Assembly (NCBI GenBank): GCA_964535125.1
Contig: CAZHSN010000003.1
Coordinates: 1-45,609, forward strand
From: CAZHSN01 sp964535125
GTDB lineage: Bacteria > Armatimonadota > HRBIN16
Direction: 5' to 3'
Length of the DNA: 45,609 nucleotides
In this document: positions 16,099-23,195 of the stretch, piece by piece
Layout of the letters: the number at the start of each line of letters is the position of its first letter
Numbering within the stretch: the first letter of the stretch is position 1
Position numbers and translations under genes: made by a program
The notes under the pieces: generated by a model
Databases searched by the model: none
The model's input: only the letters and a program-made list of their open reading frames with translations
What the model was told of the DNA's origin: nothing

Positions 16099-17850
16099 TT
16101 ATGCCAACAATGACGCCACCGCACTCTCCTGCGCTGACTTGAACTGCTCCTCGTACAGGTCTTTGTAAACGCCCGGTCGCGCCACCAACTCTTCGTGCGT
16201 GCCTTGATCGACCAGTTTGCCGCCGTCCAACACCAGAATCCGATCGGCGTTGACGATGGTGGACAGCCGATGGGCGATCACCACATTGGTGCGTCCCTGC
16301 ATCAGCCGTTCCAGCGCCGCCTGTACATTGGCCTCGGTCTGGCTGTCCAACGCGCTGGTCGCGTCATCCAGTATAAGAATCTTCGGATCGGTCAGGATAG
16401 CGCGCGCAATGGACATGCGCTGTTTCTGCCCCACCGACATGGAGACGCCATCATCGCCGAGTTTCGTATCGTAGGCATCGGGAAGCCCCATGATGAAGTC
16501 ATGCAGATCGGCCTGACGCGCAGCCCAAAGTATCTCGTCAGGTTTCGCGTCGCGTTTGCCATAGGCGATGTTTTCCCGTATCGTTACCGAGAACAGCAGT
16601 GACTCCTGCATCACCATACCGATGTGCCGCCGCAGGCTTTCCAGCTTGATGTCCGCGATGTCATGCCCGTCGATCAACACCCGGCCCGTCGTGGCGTCGT
16701 AGAACCGGGCGATCAGATTCACCAGCGTCGACTTACCGCTGCCTGAGTGCCCCACTATGGCGATCAACTGTCCCGGTTCTATACGCAGGTTGATGTCCTG
16801 CAGTACAGGATGCCCTTTGCGATACTCGAATGAGACGTTCTCGAACACGATCTCTCCGTGCGGTTCGTGAGCTTCCGCTCCGGGACGATCCTCGATCTCG
16901 GGGCGGGTGTCCAGCGTTTCGAATACGCGGTCAATCGCCGCTCCAGCCCATTGCAGTGAGATGTTGAAGTCCACCACGCGCACCGCCGGGTCATACAGGT
17001 AGTTCATGAACATGGTGAAGGCCAGCAACTCGCCGACTTGCATGTCGCGACCGGTCACCATTTTAGCGCCGATGGACCAGACAAGCGCCGTGCCAACGGC
17101 GCGGATGAGGCTGGCCAGCACACCCAGACGCCGGTTCAGGTGCACCTGCCGGATGCCCATATCAAAGTTGCGTCGCAGAGTATCCACAAACCGGTTCAGT
17201 TCGAAGTCTTCGCGGACGAACGCTTTGACGACGTTCACCGCCTCCACCTTCTCATGCAGCATCCCAAGCAGTTCATCCCACTGCTCCCGCAGTTTGACGC
17301 TGATCTCACGGATGTACTTAATAAACAGCTTGTAGTTCAACACATAGAGAGGAACCACTGCGACGGCCACCAGCGCCAGGCGCCAGTCCTTATAGAAAAT
17401 CACACCCAGCACCGCGAAGATGGTCACGATGTCGGTGATGAGCGTCACGATCCCGCCGGTCATCATATGCTGGATGACATCGATGTCGCCCGTCAGACGC
17501 GCGAGTATCTTGCCGGACTGCCGCTGATCGTAATAACTCATTGACAGTCGGTTCAGGTGACGATAGCTCTGGAAGCGCAGATCAAACACCAGACGCTGCC
17601 CCAGCCAGTTGATCAGGTAGTTCAGGCTATAAGAGATCAACCCGCGGGCGACGTACACCCCCAGAATGATCCAGAACACCCTGTTCAACGCATGCCAGTC
17701 TTTGTTTGGAAAGACATGGTCGAGTACATACTGGTGGACCAGCGGCAGCGGTATCTGGCTGAGCGTGACCAACGCCATCAGTGCGATGGCGATGATCACC
17801 CGCGCCCGGTAAGGCATGAGATAGCCGATCAGTCGACGCAGGTTCTGCAT
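16099..17850 (-). CDS. ABC exporter half-transporter with degenerate ATPase motifs
   Basis: A 583-residue type IV ABC exporter subunit: six N-terminal transmembrane helices (about 1-310), then an ATPase domain. Walker A is GHSGSGKST (about 367-375) and the H-loop is IAHRLST. Two positions are unusual. The signature reads MSVGQKQR instead of SGGQ, and Walker B reads ILILDDATSALD with Asp where the catalytic Glu normally sits. In heterodimeric exporters such as TM287/288 one subunit carries this Asp at the non-hydrolysing site, so a partner encoded elsewhere is possible. A slow homodimer is the alternative. The substrate is unknown. It resembles MsbA/LmrA-type lipid or drug exporters but is distinct from the msbA-like gene at the other end of the window. 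Confidence 0.88.
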   Translation of the reverse strand: MQNLRRLIGYLMPYRARVIIAIALMALVTLSQIPLPLVHQYVLDHVFPNKDWHALNRVFWIILGVYVARGLISYSLNYLINWLGQRLVFDLRFQSYRHLNRLSMSYYDQRQSGKILARLTGDIDVIQHMMTGGIVTLITDIVTIFAVLGVIFYKDWRLALVAVAVVPLYVLNYKLFIKYIREISVKLREQWDELLGMLHEKVEAVNVVKAFVREDFELNRFVDTLRRNFDMGIRQVHLNRRLGVLASLIRAVGTALVWSIGAKMVTGRDMQVGELLAFTMFMNYLYDPAVRVVDFNISLQWAGAAIDRVFETLDTRPEIEDRPGAEAHEPHGEIVFENVSFEYRKGHPVLQDINLRIEPGQLIAIVGHSGSGKSTLVNLIARFYDATTGRVLIDGHDIADIKLESLRRHIGMVMQESLLFSVTIRENIAYGKRDAKPDEILWAARQADLHDFIMGLPDAYDTKLGDDGVSMSVGQKQRMSIARAILTDPKILILDDATSALDSQTEANVQAALERLMQGRTNVVIAHRLSTIVNADRILVLDGGKLVDQGTHEELVARPGVYKDLYEEQFKSAQESAVASLLA

Positions 17851-17899
17851 ACGTCCTCCCTTGCGGCGAACTCCATCTCAGCGTTCTGACGCTCTTGCG

Positions 17900-18286
17900 T
17901 CAGGACTTATATACCTCGGCCGGGTCCACCAGCCGCTCAGCAATGGTCTTCAATGGCCCATTACCTTGGGGTATCTCGCGGTAGAAGCAACTGCGGTACC
18001 CGTCGTGGCAGGCGGCGCCCATCTGGGTCACCTTCATCAACAGCACATCCTGATCGCAATCCACATACAGACCCTGAACCTGCTGGGTATGTCCGGAACT
18101 CTCTCCCTTAACCCAGAACTTGCCGCGCGAACGGCTCCAGTATGTGGCCTTGCCCGTCTCAAGCGTACGCTGAACGGCTTCCCGGTTCATCCAGGCGAAC
18201 ATCAGTACTTCGCCGGTCTCTGCATCCTCTGTGATCACAGGGATCAAACCCTGTGCGTCGAATTTTAGTGAGTCGATGACTGTCAT
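17900..18286 (-). CDS. hisI: Phosphoribosyl-AMP cyclohydrolase HisI
   Basis: HisI opens the purine ring of phosphoribosyl-AMP, the third step of histidine synthesis. The chosen ATG at 18286 has AGAGG upstream and gives 128 residues, the normal size for a stand-alone enzyme without the HisE pyrophosphatase domain. Family motifs are present: MFAWMNREAVQRTLETG, YWSRSRGKFWVKGESSG, the metal site VDCDQD and the CHDGYRSCFYR cysteines that bind zinc. No other histidine gene lies nearby, so it is separated from the rest of the pathway. A longer in-frame version beginning at 18325 is unlikely because it lacks a ribosome site and family similarity. Confidence 0.95.
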   Translation of the reverse strand: MTVIDSLKFDAQGLIPVITEDAETGEVLMFAWMNREAVQRTLETGKATYWSRSRGKFWVKGESSGHTQQVQGLYVDCDQDVLLMKVTQMGAACHDGYRSCFYREIPQGNGPLKTIAERLVDPAEVYKS

Positions 18287-18350
18287 TCCACGCCTCTCGT
18301 ATTCTGTTACGTTCCAGTATACCACCGGCGGAACCGACGGCCCGAACGGC

Positions 18351-18365
18351 TACAATATACATGTG
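18351..18365 (+). promoter_or_regulatory. Possible leaderless promoter (-10 TACAAT) at the birA start
   Basis: TACAAT (18351-18356) ends six bases before the GTG (18363) where biotin-ligase similarity begins, and no ribosome site is visible. A -10 box this close would start transcription at or next to the GTG and make a leaderless message. No good -35 is seen. Pattern match only. Confidence 0.35.
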
Positions 18366-19439
18366 ATCACTTCACTGCCTATCGATCTGCACGACTCTCT
18401 GCCGTCCACACAGGATCTGCTGCGCAGCCGTCTGGCATCGGGTGATCCGCCTGCGGTAATTCGGGCGCGTCATCAGACACAGGGGCGCGGACGATTTGGG
18501 AAACGCTGGGACAGCCCTTCGGACGCTTCTCTGCTTATCAGCGTACCGGTGCCGATTGATGCAGTGGGTCATACGCACGCGCATGCGTGGGCGCTCGCCG
18601 CCGCACTCGCGGTGGTGCAAACCTTAAGCGAACAATGCGGACTGGATGCCGGCATCCGCTGGAGCAATGATGTGATGGTTTCCGGTCGCAAGATCGCCGG
18701 TATACTGGTGGAAGCGATGCCGGGATGGCTGCTGACGGGCATCGGCGTCAACCTCACCCAAACAGAGTTTCCCGCCGGGGTACACGCCACATCGTGCCTG
18801 TTGGCGGCCGGGACTGCGCCCGATACCGAGACCCTCCTGTCCTCACTGCTGCGGCAGTTGCAGGATGTCCTCAGTCTATGGCAATCCGGTGATATCTCTG
18901 TATTTCTAGAACGCTGGCGGGCCTGCGATGTGACCGGCGACACCGCCTACCGGCTTCCAGACGGTCGGCTGGGACACGCGCGGGGAATCACTCCCGATGG
19001 ACATCTGCGGCTGCAAGTCAGCGGACACCTGATGGTGATTACCGCGGCCGAACCGGTCACTCACTTATACCAACAACCACATTGGGGAGACGCCATGAAC
19101 CTCACCGCCATCCGGAGCATCATCACGGCGATCACAGAAGACACCCGCAATGGAGTCCCCATCCTGTTGAATAACCGCGACCGGTATGGGATCGACATCG
19201 GTGAGTACCGAGCGCAGTTTGAAGGCGAAGACGATCTGCTGCATCTGTCCATCACCCGTCTGGACAATGGCCCGGTGGATTGGCCTGAAGCACGCGCATT
19301 GTCGGCGCTGTTTTTCGCAGGCATACCGGAGACAATGATCTTTGCGAAACCGGCCCGTTGTTCAGCGCATTTCTACCTGCCGCATGATGTGTTTTTACGG
19401 TTTCCCCATGAGGATGCCGATCAGGGTACGCGGACGTAA
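18363..19439 (+). CDS. birA: Biotin-[acetyl-CoA-carboxylase] ligase with extra C-terminal domain
   Basis: The first 240 or so residues form a BirA/LplA-type ligase that activates biotin as biotinyl-AMP and attaches it to carboxylase lysines. Seen are HDSLPSTQDLL, the adenylate loop GRGRFGKRWDSP, WSNDVMVSGRKIAGILVE, GIGVNL and a short C-terminal SH3-like part. There is no N-terminal helix-turn-helix, so it should not be a repressor. After about residue 245 the frame runs on into about 115 residues (starting MNLTAIRSIITAI at 19095) not typical of BirA. That segment has its own GGGGAG five bases before its ATG and could also be made separately. I chose GTG 18363 because sequence upstream is not family-like. 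The 3' end overlaps dprA tail to tail by 19 bp. Confidence 0.88.
   Translation: MITSLPIDLHDSLPSTQDLLRSRLASGDPPAVIRARHQTQGRGRFGKRWDSPSDASLLISVPVPIDAVGHTHAHAWALAAALAVVQTLSEQCGLDAGIRWSNDVMVSGRKIAGILVEAMPGWLLTGIGVNLTQTEFPAGVHATSCLLAAGTAPDTETLLSSLLRQLQDVLSLWQSGDISVFLERWRACDVTGDTAYRLPDGRLGHARGITPDGHLRLQVSGHLMVITAAEPVTHLYQQPHWGDAMNLTAIRSIITAITEDTRNGVPILLNNRDRYGIDIGEYRAQFEGEDDLLHLSITRLDNGPVDWPEARALSALFFAGIPETMIFAKPARCSAHFYLPHDVFLRFPHEDADQGTRT
19095..19439 (+). CDS. Possible separately translated small protein, in frame with birA's 3' end
   Basis: Within the birA reading frame an ATG at 19095 follows a strong ribosome site (GGGGAG, 19084-19089, five-base gap). It begins a 114-residue segment that is not part of the usual biotin ligase fold. 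No stop codon separates the two, so this is either a fused domain, an internally initiated second product, or an old pair of genes that lost the stop between them. The peptide is mixed alpha/beta by eye, with no signal peptide and no motif I recognise (AITEDTRNGVPILLNNRDRY, LPHDVFLRFPHEDADQ). Independent translation is a hypothesis. Confidence 0.35.
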   Translation: MNLTAIRSIITAITEDTRNGVPILLNNRDRYGIDIGEYRAQFEGEDDLLHLSITRLDNGPVDWPEARALSALFFAGIPETMIFAKPARCSAHFYLPHDVFLRFPHEDADQGTRT

Positions 19440-20524
19440 CTCCCACCGGGGTGCCGGCGCACCAACCCGTTCATCTCCAGCAGCAGCAGTTCCGCGTTCA
19501 ACACAGCGGCGGATTGGCCGGTTCGCTCTATCAGCGTGTCCAGGTGGGTTGGCACAAGGCTCAGTTCCTTGACGATCTCCCGCTGTAAGCCAGTCAGGTC
19601 ACCCCATGCGGCGTCGCCGCGTGGCCTTTCGGATGCCGATATGCCGAAATACTGCAGCACTTCACCCGCGCTTTCCACCAACTGTGCGCCGTCTCGTATC
19701 AGGCGATGACATCCGGCGTGCTCCCCGCCATCAACCGGCCCGGGGACAGCGAAGACCGGTTTGCCCTGGTCGCATGCCAGACCCGCGGTCACCATGGCGC
19801 CGCTCGCCATCGGTGCTTGGACAACCAGTAAACCCATGGCGAGGCCGCACACAATTCGGTTCCGCATCGGAAACCGCCATGCGTCAGGCTTCACCCCATG
19901 CGGGTATTCCGACACCACAGCGCCGTGTTGGCTGATCTCCTCGAACAACGGAGCCGCTTCCGGCGGATAGGCGACATCGATGCCACTCCCCAGAACGGCG
20001 ATCGTCCGTCCGCCGGCGCGCAGAGCGCCGCGGTGCGCGGCCATGTCAATCCCGCGGGCGCCGCCGCTGACCACCGTAATGCCTGATGACGCCAGATCAG
20101 CCGCCATACGCTCACTGAGCGCACGCGATGAGGTGGATGCCTTGCGGGTCCCCACTACCGCCAGGCTGAACCGGTCGGATTCAAGCAGCGTACCCCGCAC
20201 GAACAGTATCGCCGGTGAGTCATCCAGATTACGCAGCGCAGCTGGATAGGTATCATCCAGGCAAGTGATCACCGTCACGTCCGTCTGACAGATTCGTTGC
20301 CTATACGCAGGGGTTAATGCACACGCATTCAGGAGGCGCTGCGCCATGGGGGGTGTCCACCCGTCCAACTGCAGCAGTTCGTCGGGAGCGGCCCGGAACA
20401 GATCCGCCAACCGTGCAGCATACGCCTCCAGCAACGATGCCACGCGCCGAGGGGGCAAATCAAGGAGGGCGAGGCGCACCAGCGCCTCGCCCTCCGGAGT
20501 CAGCTTTCCGAGATTCAGGCTCAT
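19421..20524 (-). CDS. dprA: DNA processing protein DprA (natural transformation)
   Basis: DprA binds incoming single-stranded DNA during transformation and loads RecA. The 367-residue protein has an N-terminal helix-hairpin-helix/SAM-like part (about 1-75), the Rossmann-like DprA core (about 80-290) with VVGTRKAS, VSGGARGIDMAAHRGAL, AVLGSGIDVAYPPE and FPMRNRIVCGLA, and a C-terminal winged-helix (about 300-367). The start ATG overlaps the stop of the upstream PQQ-propeller gene by 4 bp, so the pair is co-translated. No other competence gene lies in the window. DprA is also widespread in bacteria not known to be transformable. Confidence 0.95.
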   Translation of the reverse strand: MSLNLGKLTPEGEALVRLALLDLPPRRVASLLEAYAARLADLFRAAPDELLQLDGWTPPMAQRLLNACALTPAYRQRICQTDVTVITCLDDTYPAALRNLDDSPAILFVRGTLLESDRFSLAVVGTRKASTSSRALSERMAADLASSGITVVSGGARGIDMAAHRGALRAGGRTIAVLGSGIDVAYPPEAAPLFEEISQHGAVVSEYPHGVKPDAWRFPMRNRIVCGLAMGLLVVQAPMASGAMVTAGLACDQGKPVFAVPGPVDGGEHAGCHRLIRDGAQLVESAGEVLQYFGISASERPRGDAAWGDLTGLQREIVKELSLVPTHLDTLIERTGQSAAVLNAELLLLEMNGLVRRHPGGSYVRVP

Positions 20525-22062
20525 TTACCCGTGGTTGTACTCACCACATAGCCCCAGCTGTAGGTCGTTTTGTTGCCATACCAGTCTTCTGCAATCACGG
20601 TAATCTGATGGCGGCCTTCAGACATGGGGGACACATTGGCCGGGAGCGGCGCCTTCTTCTCGCCGGTGACGTCATCACGCTGCGGATGACGCAACAGACG
20701 GTCTTTGATGTCATACTCGGAAGGCACCTCGACATTGTCGATGAGCAGCCGGAGCGTGCGTGTGTTGAGGCCGCTCAGGTCATCGGTCACGCGCGCCTCA
20801 ATCCGCAGTGTCGCCGTTCCGGACAGAACTTCCATCCGCTGCGGCCGCACCTCGCGAACCTCGGGTCCGGTGTTGTCTGGCGCATCAGCCCGGAACGCGG
20901 TGCAGCTGCCGTCCGCAGTTATAACCAGCAGCGAACCGTTGGTGAACGTCGGAGACGCACAGACATCAGGACCAGCGGCGTTCAGAGCGCCCGTCAACGG
21001 CGCGATATTGGCTGACCACCGTATGTCACCCTTCTCGGTATCCAGTGCGTATACATCACCGCGGGCTGTCGGCACGACTACCGCATCTTCAAAGGCCAGG
21101 GGGGCTGCCGTAATGGTGTTGCTGGTAAAGGGTTTGCTTCTCCATAAAGAACGGCCCTGAACATCAAAGGCATGCAGATGCGCTTCCCGGTCGACCACGA
21201 ACACGCGGTTGCTGACGACTGCGGGTTCTCCAACGCCTTCAGCCTCCACCGGCCGGCTCCACACCAAGCGTCCGGTCTCCGCGTGATAAGCGTTTGTCGA
21301 CGAGGCGACATTGACAAAGATTAAACCGCTGTTCAAGACCGGAGTAAGGCCTGTGTTGACACCAAACACCGGCACTTTCCATCGGACCACGCCCGTGGCC
21401 AGGTTCAATGCGTACAACGTCTGGTCCTCGCCGATCACATAGGCGAGGGTATCGCTGAGTGTGACTCCACCCTGCACGACATCGCCCAATTGGGACTGCT
21501 GCCTCCATTTGGGTTCGCCGGTTTCGGCATCCACCGCGTACACGCGGTTGTCCGAGCAGCCAAAGTAGACCGTGCCCGCCTTCACCGTGATGTGGCCTAC
21601 GATACCGCCCTGCGCGCGGAACGTCCAGCGGAACGCCCCCGCGTTGGGGCCGGATATCTCCAAGGCGTACAACAGCCCGTCGGAAGCGCCTACATAGACC
21701 AGGCCATCGCCAACCCCGGGGGTACCTTTCAGCGCGGACGTCAGAGGGCGCCGCCGGTCAGACGGAAACATCCACTTCAACCCGCCGCTCTCCGCGTCCA
21801 CCGCATAGACACGGTCCTTGCTGACGAAGAAGACATGTTGGCCATCTGAGACGGCCGAAGCGTTGGCGCGTCCCGCGGCCAGCGGTGCATGACGCCAGGC
21901 AGGCGCCATAGGCAGAAGCGCCCGGGCGGCAATGCCGCCGGCGTGTTGTTCATCCTGCCTGTAGGCCGTGGCTCGCTGGGCCGCAGCGCCGACAGATAGC
22001 GCCGATGCGGCGACACATATTGTTGCGGTGATCCACCACGATCTGGTCTCTCGCTTCACCAT
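20521..22062 (-). CDS. Secreted PQQ-like beta-propeller protein with C-terminal Ig-like domain
   Basis: From the ATG at 22062 (AGGAG seven bases upstream) the protein has 513 residues with a signal peptide ending near AAAQRA. Residues about 70-390 contain repeated blade motifs (VYAVDAESGGLKWMF, VYAVDAETGEPKWRQ, LYALNLATGVVRWKV, VYALDTEKGDIRWSA). These are the PQQ/pyrrolo-quinoline-quinone-like repeats shared by BamB and quinoprotein propellers. Each repeat has the AxDxxTGxxxW tryptophan-docking form but no evident cofactor site. The last 110 residues resemble a bacterial Ig-like fold (RIEARVTDDLSGL, ITVIAEDWYGNKTTY). BamB-like scaffolding is possible in a diderm, but the Ig tail and pairing with dprA are not typical. 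I call it a periplasmic or surface propeller of unknown partner. Confidence 0.85.
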   Translation of the reverse strand: MVKRETRSWWITATICVAASALSVGAAAQRATAYRQDEQHAGGIAARALLPMAPAWRHAPLAAGRANASAVSDGQHVFFVSKDRVYAVDAESGGLKWMFPSDRRRPLTSALKGTPGVGDGLVYVGASDGLLYALEISGPNAGAFRWTFRAQGGIVGHITVKAGTVYFGCSDNRVYAVDAETGEPKWRQQSQLGDVVQGGVTLSDTLAYVIGEDQTLYALNLATGVVRWKVPVFGVNTGLTPVLNSGLIFVNVASSTNAYHAETGRLVWSRPVEAEGVGEPAVVSNRVFVVDREAHLHAFDVQGRSLWRSKPFTSNTITAAPLAFEDAVVVPTARGDVYALDTEKGDIRWSANIAPLTGALNAAGPDVCASPTFTNGSLLVITADGSCTAFRADAPDNTGPEVREVRPQRMEVLSGTATLRIEARVTDDLSGLNTRTLRLLIDNVEVPSEYDIKDRLLRHPQRDDVTGEKKAPLPANVSPMSEGRHQITVIAEDWYGNKTTYSWGYVVSTTTGK

Positions 22063-22105
22063 GCTCCAGCTCCTGATCCCTTGAGTTGGCACGTAGGCCC
22101 CAAGT

Positions 22106-22127
22106 ACAGGGTACCAGCCCTGTTATA
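22106..22127 (-). promoter_or_regulatory. Possible promoter with inverted repeat upstream of the PQQ-propeller/dprA pair
   Basis: On the minus strand TATAAC (22127-22122) is a plausible -10. Immediately downstream is a perfect dyad, ACAGGG-N6-CCCTGT (22106-22123). The dyad would cover the transcription start and could be an operator or a leader hairpin. Pattern match only. Confidence 0.3.
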
Positions 22128-22216
22128 CCGCTTCACCCTGCCACGCAGTATTCCCTGCCTCTGATGATATAGTGTAGCAGGGTTATGCCCTCCATCACAT
22201 GAGGAGACACTTTTCC

Positions 22217-23119
22217 ATGGCTTTTCATAATTTCCACGAGGTGCTGTCTGCGGCACAGCAGCTTTCCGGTAACCGCGTCGCCGTCGCCTGCGCGGCTGAG
22301 GTGTCGGTCCTTGAGGCGCTGAAGCTGGCCGAAGCCAACGCACTGTGCGTACCCACACTGGTAGGTAACGCGACCGCAATCGAGTCGATCGCCTCTGAAA
22401 TTGGATACCACGTTCCGGCCGATCGGATTGTGCACGAAACCGATGACATTCACGCCTGCAAAGCTACCGTGAAACTGGTGAAAGATGGTCATTGTGACAT
22501 CCTGATGAAAGGGCAGGTCCATACGGCATTTCTGCTGAAGGCCATTTTGGATAAGGAGCACGGCCTGCGGACAGGACGCCTGATGAGCCATACGTTCATT
22601 CTGGAACTCGCCGATCGTCTGCTCTCTGTCACTGACGCCGCCATGGTGCCGGCACCGGATCTGGCGCAGAAAGTGCAGCTGATCAACAACGCGGTCGCGA
22701 TCGCCCAGTCACTGGACAATCCATGCCCGAAGGTGGCGATCCTCGCCGCGGTCGAAGATGTCAACCCGGATATGCAGGCCACCGTCGATGCCGCCATCCT
22801 GTCCAAGATGTGTGATCGCGGTCAGATCAAGGGTTGTGTCATTGACGGGCCGCTTCAAATGGACAACGTACTGTCTGAGGAAGCCGCCCGCATGAAGAAA
22901 CTCACCGGGCCGGTGGCCGGCAAGGCCGACGTCGTGTTGTGTCCGGACATCCACTGCGGCAATGCGCTGGTCAAGATCTGGGCACACACCACCGGCGGGC
23001 GCCTCGCCGGAGTGTTGATGGGAGCCGCCAAGCCGGTGGTGTTGACCAGCCGTGCCGACAGCGCCGAGTCCAAAATGCTGTCCATCGCCACTGCCCTGCT
23101 GGCCGCTTCCAAAGGCTAG
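22217..23119 (+). CDS. Phosphate butyryltransferase / phosphate acetyltransferase family
   Basis: This is a PTA_PTB-family enzyme that exchanges CoA for phosphate on a short acyl-CoA (butyryl, acetyl or similar). The ATG at 22217 follows GAGGAG (22201-22206) and gives exactly 300 residues, the usual Ptb size. Pta is typically longer. Family motifs include VAVACAAEVSVLEALKLAEA, CDILMKGQVHTAFLLKAIL, SHTFILEL, VAILAAVEDVNPDMQAT, IDGPLQMDN and a C-terminal GAAKPVVLTSRADSAESKMLSIATA block. No butyrate or acetate kinase gene is adjacent, so the partner kinase must be elsewhere. Substrate choice cannot be fixed from sequence. Ptb is favoured by length. Confidence 0.88.
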   Translation: MAFHNFHEVLSAAQQLSGNRVAVACAAEVSVLEALKLAEANALCVPTLVGNATAIESIASEIGYHVPADRIVHETDDIHACKATVKLVKDGHCDILMKGQVHTAFLLKAILDKEHGLRTGRLMSHTFILELADRLLSVTDAAMVPAPDLAQKVQLINNAVAIAQSLDNPCPKVAILAAVEDVNPDMQATVDAAILSKMCDRGQIKGCVIDGPLQMDNVLSEEAARMKKLTGPVAGKADVVLCPDIHCGNALVKIWAHTTGGRLAGVLMGAAKPVVLTSRADSAESKMLSIATALLAASKG

Positions 23120-23148
23120 TCCAACCACACAGACTAGAAACTAATCTT

Positions 23149-23176
23149 GCCGCCCGGATGGGCCTGTCCGGGCGGC
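23149..23176 (+). terminator. Strong GC hairpin between the Ptb-like and DUF6785 genes
   Basis: A perfect 10-bp inverted repeat (GCCGCCCGGA / TCCGGGCGGC) with an 8-base loop sits 30 bp after the Ptb-like stop and ends 20 bp before the next ATG. There is no T-run, so it is either a factor-assisted terminator, an mRNA-stabilising hairpin or an attenuator for the membrane protein gene. Confidence 0.5.
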
Positions 23177-23195
23177 ATCATCTGATGAGGTCCGC

